A stretch of 64,000 nt of DNA. It comes from Blastobasis lacticolella (lineage: Eukaryota; Arthropoda; Insecta; Lepidoptera; Blastobasidae). The position numbers were made by a program, and so were the translations under genes. The stretch is taken from the NCBI GenBank assembly GCA_905147135.1, contig LR990053.1, positions 15,822,501 through 15,886,500 on the forward strand, written 5' to 3'. Numbering within the stretch: position 1 is the stretch's first letter; each line of letters opens with the position of its first letter. Below the pieces are notes generated by a model, which ran no database searches, was not told where the DNA came from, and saw only the letters and a program-made list of their open reading frames with translations. Of this stretch, positions 1 to 9,985 are shown piece by piece.

Positions 1-790
1 GCTGGGGCCTGTGATATCTCGAATTCGACATTCTTTCTAGCCGCAAATTTCTATGAAAAATGACATTGAAATGTCTATTGCATATTTTCTCAACTATCCT
101 CGATAGTCGTCGGTGCACGTCATCATCAATCTGTAATAAGTTGTATATTAAGCAAACTTTTTACTTTTCAATAGTCAATGCAAGGTGCCACAAATGTGAC
201 AATCCGGTGACGGCTAATTTATTGATGACACATCATCACAGCCCATAACAGTCCACTGCAGGACATAGGGCCTCTCCCACGAAAGGGGAGATTTTTGCCA
301 TAATCTCCACGCTTGGCAGGCGGGTTGGAGATCGCAGTGTTATAATATAATAATGGAAAATGCTGCTGCCCATTTCCCAGACAACGGACACTCTTGATCA
401 TTTGCCTCGAAAACATTAGTCGCCTTGTACGACACCCATGAGTGTAAAGGGTTGGTGCTATTCTACTCTGCCGGACACCACACGGCCAATATTATGACAA
501 TATTGATGACATACAAAATAACATTTCTAAATATCAGCTTTTGGGCACCGGGCCAGATAAGTTTGTGGCAAAATCGACAATTACTCACTAATTAGTCACT
601 AAAAGCTTCCCCAAACAGGGGCGATCTGTAGTTCTAAAAGGGAACACAACAGAGAACCCAGGACGCGATCCGCAAGCGGGCGGCCGTGCATCCCCTTTGG
701 CCGCTGCGCAGGTCATGCATATGATTATTATGATATTGCGCAGACATGCGCCCTGGCTGCGTTTCGGAGGTTAGACATGCCTCTGACCGG
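1..790. repeat. Dispersed repeat F, left copy, split by a SINE-like insertion
   Basis: Bases 1-230 and 512-790 match, in reverse complement, parts of 16797-17515. A short related piece also occurs near 36530-36660. No convincing reading frame was seen. The copy is split by an antisense SINE-like element at 231-501. The right copy has about 180 extra bases near 17090-17290. Class unknown; it is probably a decayed transposon. Confidence 0.6.
231..501 (-). repeat. Family A SINE-like element with 10-bp target duplication
   Basis: On the minus strand this begins near a GCCGTGTGGTGTCCGGC motif and ends in a GATGATG-type tail. The 10-base ATTGATGACA occurs at 221-230 and 502-511, and the inverted copy of the host repeat near 17060 lacks the insert, so this is a clean insertion. 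About 14 bases beyond the usual family head are included. A GATGAT tail is typical of sequences moved by RTE LINEs (inference). Other copies are near 8631, 9397, 27655, 40082, 43728, 51878 and 54238. Confidence 0.7.
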
Positions 791-1254
791 TATAACTCGT
801 GATAGTTATACCGGTCAGAGGCATGTATTTTCATTTGATTCCTACGGTAACCTTAATTAATGAATAAACTTGTGCATCTACATTAATATGCCCTTCATTT
901 ACCACACCAGTTGCTAAAATAATAGCAAACGGTCTTCAACGTTTTTCTAATTTTGTATTCATATATTTGTAACAATTTAATATATAAAGGTACCACGACT
1001 TCAGGTTACTTTGATTCATTGTGGAAAAACGAGTACACTAAATTTATTTTACTGGCAATATTAAACTAAATAGAGGAATTATAACTCGACACTTAGTTAG
1101 TTAGTTATTCTGTCTAACTTAGGTGTCAACGTCTACTACGTCAAATGTTGACACATTTGAATAGAATTATAATTCCACGAAACGTCATTATTCTAACTTC
1201 ACAATCGAGACATGTTAGTTACTTCTTCTGTCAGGTTCCCCTTTTTTTATTTTT

Positions 1255-1345
1255 TATTTATTACTTTACTAGCCAGGCATTTGACCGCCACCTCACCTGG
1301 TGGTAAATGACGATGCGGTCTATGATGGATGCGGTCCTTCTTATC
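1255..1345 (+). repeat. Short dispersed repeat fragment
   Basis: Contains a CCAGGCATTTGACCGCCAC stretch followed by a GGTAAATGACGATG motif. Related sequence occurs at 38460-38700 and 43280-43490. It lies in left-arm sequence that seems absent from the right arm of duplication A. Family unknown; a SINE-like origin is likely. Confidence 0.45.
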
Positions 1346-1832
1346 CATGTCCCATTGTTGGCGACATTTGAATTCTCTTACAGAATAGTACATCCTTCCG
1401 ATGTTGCTACATAAAACGCAGAACTAGCGCCAAAATTGACAGGTCACCTCTGTCTCCGGGAAAGCTTTAGTAGCAAGTAGTTATTTTATTCCAATTAGAT
1501 ATAGGTATTTAATATTTGTATGCCTAACGGCGGATTACAGCGGTATCTCTTAATTGTAGTACCTATCTCAATGTACCTGTGTTTCACAAAAGAATTTATT
1601 TGATTAGATTTTGATATGATTTAATTTGAACGTAATCAGTACGATAGGAAATCCATAATACACTTTGTTTCATAGCCCTTCTGCAAGCGACTCTAGAACC
1701 TACTTTGAGCTTCAATAAGTACTTGAATCTGTGATACGCCACTTACGTCTGTTGGTTACTGAGTGTACTTATCAATTGTGATTTTCTGCACTATCCTTGA
1801 TTAATTCGTTTAGATTGGGTATTTTTGTCAGG

Positions 1833-1839
1833 TATATAA
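1833..1839 (+). promoter_or_regulatory. TATA box of the chitin-binding protein gene
   Basis: TATATAA lies 56 bases before the predicted start codon at 1895. A start site about 30 bases downstream would fall near 1863, leaving a short 5-prime UTR of about 30 bases. The same box is kept in the inverted pseudogene arm at 22646-22652, as expected for a real promoter copied with the gene. Confidence 0.7.
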
Positions 1840-1894
1840 CTACATCACACTAGCGCTTCCTTAACAGTAGACGATTTACACGAATAGTGCAATC

Positions 1895-4800
1895 ATGAAA
1901 GGTGAGTGATATCTATACTAATAATATAATATAATATAATAACTTATAAAGAGGAAAGGTTTGATTTTTTGTTTGTTTGTTTGTATTGAATAGGCTTCTA
2001 AACTACTGGACCAATTTCAAAAATTCTTTCACCGTTGGGAAGTTACACTATCCACGGGTGACATAGGCTATAATAAATTTTCTAAAAAATTACGTATCAT
2101 TAATAAAACTCCAATAAAGTAACCAAAGGTGTAAAAAAATACCAAAAAAATTCCTTACATCGCGTGTGCTGCAAAAAATAGAGATGATAGAACAAAATAA
2201 TGTACTACGACTTTGCAGAACACATCATTATCTACAAAAAATGTTGCAACAGTATATGTCTAACTATTACAGTTATGTTACAATAAGTGTTCTTTTATTT
2301 TCAAAATTTAATTGAAATGCCGCCCCTAAAAAACGCTCTTTATTTGTAATTTGGTATTAATCAATACCAAATATCAATTACTTCATATTCACGACTGCTT
2401 CAATCTTTATATAACTTTTTGAATTATTCAATTCAGACATTCCATTCGAAAGATATCACGAGTTTAAAAATGTGAATATTAGAAAAAACTTGCGTGTTCG
2501 CCGCTCAGTCCGCTCGGCTCGTGCCTAGCAGCACGGGGTACGGGAGGTCAATGTCAAGAAATAAAGTGCCGCGCGGCTCACTCGCGCGGTCGGCTCCCTA
2601 CGCAGCGGTCGTGTGCGGAATCGAATAATTTTCGCTTGAAAGTAGCCCGTGTACCCGTAGTGGTACCCGTGCGAAGCCGGGGCGGCTGCTAGTGTTCAAT
2701 AATTTAGCGGTAGCGTTTTAGGAGATTAGCGTCCAATTTACAGAGAATTAAAGTCAGATTATCGCCAGCTCAGATAATAAAGTATGAATTAAAGAAATAA
2801 TCCGGAAAATGAAAAGCATACCGTTAGACAGGTAGTAAGCTAGATTCTCATATTTATGGTATAAAATTTATTATAATGAAATACGTTAATAAGAATATTA
2901 AAACACCTTACAAAATACCGCAACCAAGCAATATAGTAATTAGCATTGTTGGTCCGGTTAATTCAGGTCCCCTCCAGTGCCTTGTGGGGAACCATAGCTT
3001 TCGCAGTGGAGGGGTTATTTGTAGATAGAGCAACGATTCCCGAGGTTTTAGAGATGAGCCATGCATTGGTGACATCTCGGTGTTGCTAATGTCCGTAGGC
3101 AAATGTGAATACTTTGCATCAAATGGCCCGTCGAGTCCGCTAATTTACTAATGGCTCGATCGTATCGTGATTTAATCGTAACGGCAACTCAATGGCAGTT
3201 TTACACGTTTTTGGTATTCTGCGACAATTAAAACTGCCTGCTGCAACTACAATTCGATTGATCCGAGCAAATTAGCGGAAACGAGGCCTTGTTTGTCCAC
3301 CGGTTACCATAAACTTACCTTACAATTATCTTACCTCAGGAACGTTAAGTATGTTGGTGCTGGCCGCGGCGGCGGCGCTGGTGGCAGCGAGCGAGTGCCC
3401 CGCTGACTGGACGCAGGAGTTACTCCTTCCTCACGAGGATTGCAACAAGTTCTATAAATGCACCTATGGTGTGCCCGTCGAGCAGAATTGCTGGGGGCAC
3501 CTGCACTTCAACATCGAAACCTGGCAGTGCGACTGGCCGGAAAACGTGGACTGTGGAGACAGAAACGTGCCCGGCGTTGCGCCAGAAACCGAGGAAGAAC
3601 CTGCTCCTGAATCCGTAGAGTCTATTGAACCTGCTCCTGTATCCGTCGAGTCTATTGAACCTGCTCCTGAATCCGTAGAGTCTGTTGAACCTGCTCCTGA
3701 ATCCGTAGAGTCTATTGAGCCTTCTCCTGAAGGCAGCATCGAATTCCGAGAAAATGGTTGCCCTGTTGACCCTCACGTGCACTGGCTGCTGCCTCATGAA
3801 AGCAACTGCAACCTGTACTACAACTGCGTCTGGGGCGGGAAGCAATTGAGGAGGTGCGCAGGTACCCTGCACTTCAACAGGGTACTGCAGGTAAGACTTG
3901 AATTTACTCTACATAGGTACTTACTGCTTCTTTCCTGTGTCTTTCTCCAGATTGCCTCAGATTACCAATCCATTTGCTTAATTTTACGCAAAACGTTACG
4001 TACAGACAGATGGAGTTAGGCACTTTTGCATTGTTTTTTTTATAAAGCGAGTGACACTTATAAAACGTAGCCGCAGGTCACCTTACACTGGTTGTTACCT
4101 ATCCTCAAAGTGGAACACCACAAACCAAGTATTGCTGCAATGAACAGTGTCTGGACTACGACAGTACGGACGTACGATGATGCTTTGGACTACGACATGG
4201 AATCGTATAAGAAGTATATTAAAGGGCACATAGAGCCAATTATGGAGGTCTTAATTTAGATTTCTGCCACTAAAAATATATTTTTAATTTGTAGTACCTT
4301 ATTTAGGTACCGGGGAAGAAATAAAATAGGAATATATGAGCAAGTTACTTTGTTGAGAGTTGTTGATGAATGCGAAACTACCTACTACAGCCTATTTCTA
4401 TTTCAAGTGGATTACATTTGAATTCCTACCCAGCCAGTACTATGTGTGTTCACAAAGGCAGCCTGCAGAAGGTCCGATCGCAATATGACCAAATCTAATC
4501 GAAGCGCACTCACGCCATATGAGTGCGAACAACCTAGCCAGCAGAACCAGAGCAGATACCTACCTCTTGCCTACCGAATGCTGGCTGGCTTAAATAAGGC
4601 CTACACTTAACGACCCAACCTCCTTAACCTACTAAAACCCCGGTCACACAGTGGGAACGACAACCCTTCCTTCAAGCTTACTTTTCCTAGAGCCCGACCT
4701 TACCTAAGGTCTGTCAGAGCACGCTACATCTTAAAGTATTAATGTTCCCGTTTGAAGTATAAGGTAAATAATTACAGACAAGAGGCATACGATAACAGTG

Positions 4801-5757
4801 ACAATGAAGCACCTAAGGTTATGAAAAATAAGTGCTTGAAGCATAGCTGCTAAGGGCGACAGTTAAGTACTACTTATTAGCTGAGCTGTCCTAATTTTTC
4901 ACTGAGTTGTATCGGACTCCTCAGGCTTGACAGATGAGAGAGAAATTGTAACTGCAGATTGCATTACTTCAAGCAGTGGAAGAATGTACGATTTTGATGT
5001 CTTCATTAGTGCCAATGGAAAAGGACGTACGTTTGTGCCGATTTGTGTATTCCTAACTATCCCGTAGATACTCATGTTAAATTAAAATTACCCAAATGAT
5101 TTACTAAAGTCCCTTAAAAATCTTAATTTACTCAAATTATGGCGTTAATGTCCAGCGCCGATTATGAAGTGTCAAACAACATGGACTTACAATTTCGCGA
5201 GTTCGTCCATGGTATTGTCGATGATTTTCATAACTAAGAGAGAGAAAGAGATATGAAGCAGTTGACAGGCACCTATACGAAGCCACGGAATAACTCGTGA
5301 CATTGCTGATTGATATTTCATTGATCAATTCGGGAACGCGGCTCGTTTACCAAAATCACCTTGCTGGTTGTGCTCTCGCGCACGAGGGCCCTGGGTCGGC
5401 CTTATCCATGATCCAGAATTTGGCAGATCAGGTAATTACAGTGGAGCGACTGCCATCTGACCTACATTACATGAGAACCTGATCGAATTGGATCATTCAG
5501 GCAGGTTTCATGTTTTCCCTGACCGTACTAGCATCGGTTAGTGTTCAACTACATAAGTGTACATAACTCAGAAATGAGTCATTGGTACGTGGTACTTTTA
5601 CCACTAGGCTACCGACGATTCTTCTTTCTCAAGAAAACAAGAAATAATTCATGACTATTTTTGTGTATTTCAGGTCTGCGACTGGCCAAGCGACGCTGGA
5701 TGCATAACATCTGCAAATTTACACCTCAGCGGCAGGAAAGCATACCGCGGGCTTTAA
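1895..5757 (+). CDS. Secreted protein with two chitin-binding type-2 (peritrophin-A, CBM14) domains
   Basis: Exons are 1895-1901 (ATGAAAG, then GTGAGT), 3340-3890 and 5674-5757; phases match and give 213 residues. Translation starts MKG..., followed by an Ala/Leu/Val-rich signal peptide of about 20 residues. Two six-cysteine chitin-binding modules follow: the first from the SECPADW region to CDWPENVDC, the second from ENGCPVDP through the intron to CDWPSDAGC. Between them lies an acidic linker of four 10-residue EPAPESVESI-type repeats. The family binds chitin outside cells in peritrophic matrix or cuticle; which of these applies is unknown. The tiny first exon holding only the start codon resembles many insect cuticle-protein genes. 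An internal ATG at 3351 would also give a signal peptide, but the upstream TATA box and conserved ATGAAAG exon favour 1895. AATAAA overlaps the stop codon. Confidence 0.88.
1912..2692 (+). mobile_element. Non-autonomous Helitron in intron 1 of the chitin-binding gene
   Basis: The element starts TCTATACTAAT and ends GGCGGCTGCTAG, between host A (1911) and host T (2693). 5-prime TC, 3-prime CTAG and insertion between A and T without target duplication are Helitron hallmarks. The inverted gene copy has the unfilled site, reading GAGATA then TGTTCAA on the minus strand, with the junction between 22574 and 22575. It contains a (GTTT)n stretch and a GC-rich 3-prime part (about 2490-2690). No Rep/helicase frame, so it is non-autonomous. 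Its left end is only 10 bases inside the intron. Confidence 0.8.
2885..3112 (+). repeat. Family E SINE-like repeat in intron 1
   Basis: Carries the family core: an ACGCATTGG-like stretch, a TGTTGCTAATGTCC stretch, then a remnant of the usual end. The mate in the other arm of duplication A is at 22160-22390, so it was present before the duplication. The 3-prime half resembles the end of the jockey-like LINE at 47281-48227. Confidence 0.55.
3600..3719 (+). repeat. 30-bp tandem repeat, four units, coding for the acidic linker
   Basis: Four units of exactly 30 bases, differing by a few substitutions, encode EPAPESVESI-like decapeptides between the two chitin-binding domains. The inverted pseudogene copy has a single equivalent unit, and its exon 2 is exactly 90 bases shorter. 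Confidence 0.9.
4022..4500. other. Left-arm-only sequence in intron 2
   Basis: Homology with the right arm breaks after the GACAGATGGAGT region near 4015 and resumes near 4500 at the GAGTGCG/CGCACTC motif. The roughly 480 bases between have no counterpart in the right arm. No terminal repeats, poly(A) or meaningful frame seen. Either an insertion here or a deletion there. Confidence 0.4.
5385..5625 (-). repeat. Family D tRNA-derived SINE in intron 2
   Basis: The minus strand shows the family D head (GTCGGTAGCCTAGTGG) and the tail part with the GATCTGCCAAATTCTGGATC motif. The mate in the right arm is at 18920-19200 on the plus strand, so the insertion predates duplication A. Confidence 0.6.
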
Positions 5758-5762
5758 ATAAA
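5757..5762 (+). terminator. Poly(A) signal of the chitin-binding gene
   Basis: AATAAA overlaps the last base of the TAA stop codon, so the 3-prime UTR is very short. The same arrangement is kept in the inverted pseudogene arm near 18787-18792. Confidence 0.7.
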
Positions 5763-6500
5763 GAATCAAGCAGTAAAGTTTACATGTTTTTAAGACTTGC
5801 GCACTAAGCCGACTAACAATGAGTACAACGTCAAAAATGCAGTGACATTTTATTGTGGTATATCAAAAACTGACCTAATTACTTAAGTAGGCTGATATCT
5901 TTGTATAAGACTAATTAATAGCAATATCTTAGAGATGATATCTTGTAGCGAAAAGTGAAGATGATAAATATTTTATTTTAATTTTTGTGTGCAATAAAGA
6001 TTTTATCTATCTATCTACCTTTCTTATCATTGATGAATGACATGATATCGTGCCATCGTACCTCATTAAAGTATTAATTGTGCAACTTATTGTTTTCCTT
6101 GTTGTTGGGGGGTAACCCCCTTGACAGAAATGATAATTAGACTCGAGGCCAGATAAGATTGCTTTGAGGTTATGGCGTCGTTGTCATTGTTTATATTGTG
6201 AGTTAATAATATAATAATAATAAATTTATTTAAATAAAATTAAACAAAAATTACAACATACCTACTTATAGTAAATGGGTACAAATAAAATCAAGTCTTA
6301 ATTCTAGTTATTGATAGTTTGGACACCTAAACTAAGTAAATTATTTACTTGTATCTTAGGCATCCAGGTTAGTAGGTCTAAATATATAGGTTAATTCTTA
6401 CATGTATTTTGTGAAACAATAAAGTGTTTAAATTGTATGTATAGGGTACAGTAGGATGAGATTGAAGTACTAAAACTTACGTACGTTACGTTACGTATAG

Positions 6501-8350
6501 TTAACCAACAACTTCTAGTATTTTCTCTGTTTCCTCGTAGGACTTATCTTTTAACCAATCTATAATAGTTAATTTACAATTAAATTTATTCGTAAGGTGG
6601 ATACGTAGGTTGCGATTTAATTTGTTATAAAGATAAGTGCCAAGGAAACAGAAAAACCTGTGAGAGTGCTGTGTGCGGAATAATTCATTTTTGCACACCA
6701 TGTCCGCACGTCTATGACTGGTTTCGGGATTAAAGGGTACTAGGAAGTATTTTTATAACCGTTTGCAAAATGAATAATTGACGAACTTAACGAACGTCAC
6801 ATTCATGTAGCAATGAGGAGTTTTCCAGTAGGTATTGATAGTTGGTTTAAAAAAGCATCAATAGATGGCGCTCCTACAATTTTGGTAATCTTTTTTAAAT
6901 CTGTATGATGGTGGCAGTGATTTCATGCAGCCAACTAATACTAAACCTAAAAATAAAATGTTTATGAATATAAACATAACTGTTAAAGGTTGAACGAAAT
7001 GTAAAAAGAAATATTTATAGAAGTTGGCACTATGTTCCATTATTATTACAAATTCTAAAACGGTTGAAAACTATTGACAAATACAATATTATCCATTACA
7101 ACGTACCCAGTGTTTATATAATGTTTGCTAAGAACCTATTTCAAGCGATTATCAATTACCAAAATTGTCGGGGCGCCATCTAGTGAGTGGTTAAGAATGC
7201 TTTAAATACCAATTGGAAAACTGCTCATTGGGTCGTCGGATAGCGGAAGGGTACTAACTTTTAAGATAGCTCTGTGTGCTCTTTCCAAGTCAATAATTGT
7301 TGTTTTATGTGGGCCACCCCATGTTGTAATGCAGTATAGAAGTAAAGATTGGCACAGCGCAAGGTAAACGGATCTTCGTAAAGCCTCATTGGCAGCATGT
7401 CTAAGGTTTTCGAAGACGTATATTAGTTTACGCATTCTTGTAGTAAGGGCTTCGATGTGCAACTTAAAATTTAAATGTTGGTCAATGACAACGCCTAGAT
7501 AGGTCATTGACTTGGTAGAGGTAATTTTAGGACAGGATTTAATTTTGTTTAAGCGGGTCGGTCGTTAGACAGGAATGAGCAACAATATCATACATGTTTA
7601 ATGAAGGCTGGGTAGAGGAATTATAAGAGAAAGTCATGTACTTGGTCTTGTCGGTATTTAGTGTAAATGCATTATTCTTAAGCCATCGGGATACTGAGTA
7701 GAAACCCTCTTGCGCTTGTCTGAAAACTTCGGTCCAACTATTGTCGCTAAAAAGTAGGGCAGTATCGTCAGCGTATGTAATTATTCTACCATTAGTGAGA
7801 GGGAGTGAGCATAACTCGTTGACATAAGTTAGGAAAAATATAGGACCCATGATACTTCCTTGGGGAATATCGTATTCAGTGGGGAGTTCCTCGCTAATTA
7901 TATTGTCAATAGAAACACGTTGAGTTCTATCAGTGAGATAGTCTTTTGTCAGGCGGTAGAGTAACCCTCGTATTCCCAGGATTTGAAGTTTGTCGAGAAG
8001 AATACGGATTGTTACCGTGTCAAAAGCCTTGGCAAGTTCTAAAAATATAGCTAAAAATTTTTTTTGGAGCCGAGTTGCCTCACAAGATAATCAGTGAGAT
8101 TGTCGACCGCGTCATTAGTAGATCGTCCTTATCGAAATCCATATTGCGATGGTGCTAGTAGTTGACTACATTCCAAGTATTGTACGAGTCTCTTATAGAT
8201 TATTCTTTCTAGTATTTTCGATAAAGATGGCAGTAGGGTAATGGGTCTGTAGTTATTGACACAGCTCTTGTTCCCTTTTTTGTGAATGGGCTTAATTAGT
8301 ACTTTTTTTCTTAATATTGTTGACTGTCTGTACGGTGCGAAAGAATCCAT
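6501..8350 (-). pseudogene. Broken non-LTR retrotransposon ORF2 (reverse transcriptase)
   Basis: Minus-strand fragments line up as one decayed polymerase. 8129-8350 has the NNYRPITLLPSLSKILERI and QYGFR regions, 7539-7850 has a catalytic YADD, 7202-7507 has the YLGVVID region, and 6501-6701 the C-terminus. Stops, frameshifts and an A/T-run disruption near 8050 separate them. Of the two copies of B this one keeps YADD, but it is less intact. The clade is CR1/L2- or jockey-like; I cannot decide which by eye. No endonuclease domain is present. Confidence 0.8.
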
Positions 8351-8630
8351 TCAGAAAGAGCTCTTGGGCGATTCGCACCGCGGTCCGAACAGCTCGCGGT
8401 GTAAATCGACTAAAGTAAAGACCCAAAATTTTATTCCTTTGTCATCTGCAAGCAGTTTAATCTCGCCCCGGGTCTACAATGTTGGCGCGGATTTAAACAG
8501 GTATAAAGGTTCAATGTGGACTCTACCCACGTCTACATATTCGCATGTTCCACTTTGCTTTGCGCTTTGCTTCCACTACTTGGCTGTACGCATTGAGGGG
8601 AAGCATGTGTGTATATGATACACACATTCG

Positions 8631-8850
8631 CCGTGTGGTGTCCGGCAGAATAGAATAGCATTAACTACTTACACTTGTCGGTATCGTTCAAGCCGACTGT
8701 TTTCGAGGCAAAACTTTTAGAGTCGCCGTAGGCTGGAAAATGGGCAGCAACGTTTTCCTTGCCGTGATCCAACCCTCTTGCCAAGCGTGGAGATTATGAC
8801 AATAACTTTCGCTTTAGTGAGAGAGTCCCTAAGTCCTGCAGTGAACTGTT
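8631..8850 (+). repeat. Family A SINE-like element within segment B
   Basis: Starts with GCCGTGTGGTGTCCGGCAG and runs to the CCTGCAGTGAACTGTTA end. The mate is at 27655-27892 in the inverted copy of B. Diverged from the better-kept copies. Confidence 0.6.
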
Positions 8851-9054
8851 ATAGGCTTTTTTATGCTATTTAATGACATACGAGCAGACAGACCACCTGA
8901 TGGTATGTCAATATATGACCGTGGACATAATATCTACAATATATACGTATTGTATTGTAGATAACAAAGATGCAGTACCGCAGGTGCGTTTTCACTGTAA
9001 GGACTAAGATGAAATGCTCAGCTACAACAAATTTTGCAAAAGAATCTGTCATCA

Positions 9055-9985
9055 CTAACATGTACTGGTACCCTTTTTTGTTTTACAAAAAGGTCCCAAG
9101 TGGTCTACATGGACCATGTCCATGGGATCGGCAGGCTTTGCAATAGGGAATAACATTCCTTTCTTCTTTCCATGTTTGACCTTACCATAGGCACAATAAA
9201 GACATGCTTGGACATATTTACGAATGAATCGGGACATTTTAGGAAACCAGTAATCAGATTTTATTATATCTAAGAATCTCTGCAACATGACCTATATCAC
9301 TGTAGTGCATTTGCACAATTTTCCACCTAGCAGTTGCCGGTACAACAAGACGATTCCCCTGCAAGGTCTTTCGATACAGCCTGTCATTCGCGAAAGCATC
9401 ATCATCACAGCCCGAACAGTCCACTGCAGGACTTAGGGCCTCTCCCACGAAAGCGGAGGTTATTGCCATAATCTCTACGCTTGGCAGGCGAGTTGGAGAT
9501 CGCAGTGTTTAAATATGAAAATGGAAAATGCTGCTGCCCATTTTCCATACTACGGAGACTTTTGATCTTTTGCTTCGAAAACATTAGTCGCCTTGTACGA
9601 CACCCATCAATGTAAGGGGTTGGTGCTACTCTACTCTGCCGGGCACCACACGGCCACACACCACACGGCCGAAAGAATAGTTATTGTTCATGTCATTAGA
9701 GGCCGCTCCGTCTTTGAGCTGATCAATGATTCGCTTCAAGCCTACGTCTTGATATTGAACTGTGTAAAACCAGTCTGTTACTTCGAGACGTTTAATATTC
9801 ATTGTGTCTACCGGGTTCCAGCTTAACGCATCTACGTGCTTCATACGATCTCCTGGCCTATAATCTACGCTGATGTCAAAGTCTTGAATCGAAAGCCACC
9901 ACCTAGCTATACGAGGTATCAAATCACATTTGGTGAAAGTAGCGCGAATGAATATGCGCAGGCACCACTTGGGAGAAATTTCCAT
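9055..9985 (-). pseudogene. Ty3/gypsy-type LTR retrotransposon pol fragment
   Basis: On the minus strand, 9985 downward encodes the RNase H/connection end (RWWLSIQDFDISVDYRPGD, then HVDALSWNP). After an inserted SINE-like element the frame resumes near 9390 with RLYRKTLQGNRLVVP. Then come the integrase zinc-binding region (YWFPKMSRFIRKYVQACLYC) and PADPMDMVHVDHLGPF, the start of the catalytic core. The rest of pol, gag and LTRs are missing. The upstream edge coincides with the border of duplication C at about 9946, so the element was cut by rearrangement. Confidence 0.85.
9397..9669 (-). repeat. Family A SINE-like element inserted in the gypsy fragment
   Basis: Interrupts the gypsy reading frame. 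CGAAAG is present on both sides (9391-9396 and 9670-9675), consistent with a 6-base target duplication. On the minus strand the tail is GATGATGATG and the head GGCCGTGTGG, with part of the head doubled (two CCACACGGCC copies on the plus strand). Confidence 0.75.

Larger units (their letters stand above)
838..6190 (+). repeat. Inverted duplication A, left arm (intact gene)
   Basis: Reads as the reverse complement of 18270-24400, with the chitin-binding gene promoter, all three exons, introns and flanks recognisable in both arms. Left-only sequence includes a Helitron (1912-2692), about 460 bases near 1010-1475 and about 480 bases near 4022-4500. Outer edges are approximate: similarity fades near 838 and 6190. 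Confidence 0.85.
6235..9010 (-). repeat. Inverted duplication B, left arm
   Basis: Matches 27480-29872 in reverse complement. Both copies carry the same composite: a CR1/jockey-like LINE 3-prime half, a non-coding piece with a GTTGGCGCGGATTTAAACAG motif, a family A SINE-like element and a short repeat. The same LINE/non-coding junction is partly visible at 17830-17970. Confidence 0.75.

Noticed and set aside
2490..2690. CpG-rich promoter island upstream of the chitin-binding exon 2
   Set aside because: The GC-rich part is inside the Helitron and is missing from the other gene copy.
3420..3872. Minus-strand frames of 150 and 91 residues over the chitin-binding exon
   Set aside because: They exist only because the 30-base repeats lack stops on both strands; the plus frame has the signal peptide, cysteine pattern and splice sites.
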